Below, one piece after another: positions 63,959 to 64,000 of a stretch of 64,000 bases of DNA (positions are counted from its first letter, which is position 1; each line of letters starts with the position of its first letter). Source of the stretch: Sphingomonas bacterium (GTDB taxonomy: Bacteria > Pseudomonadota > Alphaproteobacteria > Sphingomonadales > Sphingomonadaceae); assembly GCA_030149245.1 (NCBI GenBank), contig JASBRX010000025.1:29959-93958 (forward strand), written 5' to 3'. The notes under the pieces are model-generated. The model was not told the origin of the DNA. It did not search any database and saw nothing but the letters and a program-made list of their open reading frames with translations. A program made the translations under genes and the position numbers.

Positions 63959-64000
63959 GCGCCGCCAGCCACGACGCCCACCACGCCCACGACGAGCATG
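63955..64000 (+). CDS. cyoD: Cytochrome bo3 oxidase subunit IV, 5' end only
   Basis: The first 15 codons (MSAASHDAHHAHDEH) of a gene that continues past the window. A His/Asp-rich N-terminus and the ATGA overlap with cyoC fit cyoD; nothing more can be seen. Confidence 0.75.
   Translation, partial: MSAASHDAHHAHDEH

Overview
The window reads as a chromosomal segment of a GC-rich alphaproteobacterium, most likely a sphingomonad (Sphingomonas or a close relative). Supporting signs are the coding bias, the gene order phoR-pstS-pstC-pstA-pstB-phoU-phoB, a cytochrome bo3 oxidase operon, a PqqD/HprK-related-kinase locus, and many short GC-rich palindromic repeats between genes. This placement is inferred from gene content and sequence style; no search was run.

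Left third (1-26 kb): the end of folE, a pteridine-reductase-like SDR and folB form a folate/pterin cluster. Then come secA, a Cys-anchored lipoprotein, tRNA-Asn, nadK with moaA, a degenerate-GGDEF/EAL c-di-GMP protein leading a four-gene run (small protein, hydrolase, FKBP), a GIY-YIG gene between perfect inverted repeats, purF with an SDR, katG, a cyclic-nucleotide-domain flavoprotein, a frameshifted L,D-transpeptidase, a DUF2975/XRE/membrane cassette, hisI, and a MerR regulator next to a long acyl-CoA dehydrogenase.

Middle (26-40 kb): a lower-GC restriction-modification pair (PD-(D/E)XK endonuclease and C5-cytosine methyltransferase) looks horizontally acquired. It is followed by an HTH protein whose C-terminal tail is made of repeat DNA, two bacterial-PH membrane proteins, a SleB-type cell-wall hydrolase, cysK with an MFS exporter, a flavin split-barrel protein, a two-wHTH regulator, a polytopic membrane protein and a (3R)-hydroxyacyl-CoA-dehydrogenase-like SDR.

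Right third (40-64 kb): the complete phosphate regulon runs leftward from phoR to phoB. Beside it, a rightward locus encodes a Tat-like exported small protein, a PqqD-like protein, an HprK-related P-loop kinase and a nucleotidyltransferase. An extraordinary C-run/G-run hairpin separates the first gene from the other three. glmU and glmS (UDP-GlcNAc synthesis) bracket a VapBC toxin-antitoxin pair. Then come a secreted amidohydrolase, tRNA-Gly(CCC), a PilZ protein, an MHS-type MFS transporter and cyoABC with the first codons of cyoD.

The main unexplained structure is the repeat content. A ~170-bp composite palindrome family has three full copies plus one partial copy, and two of these have been absorbed into genes. 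A separate ~200-bp element has two copies 37 kb apart. Perfect or near-perfect inverted repeats of 30, 31 and 38/39 bp also occur between genes.
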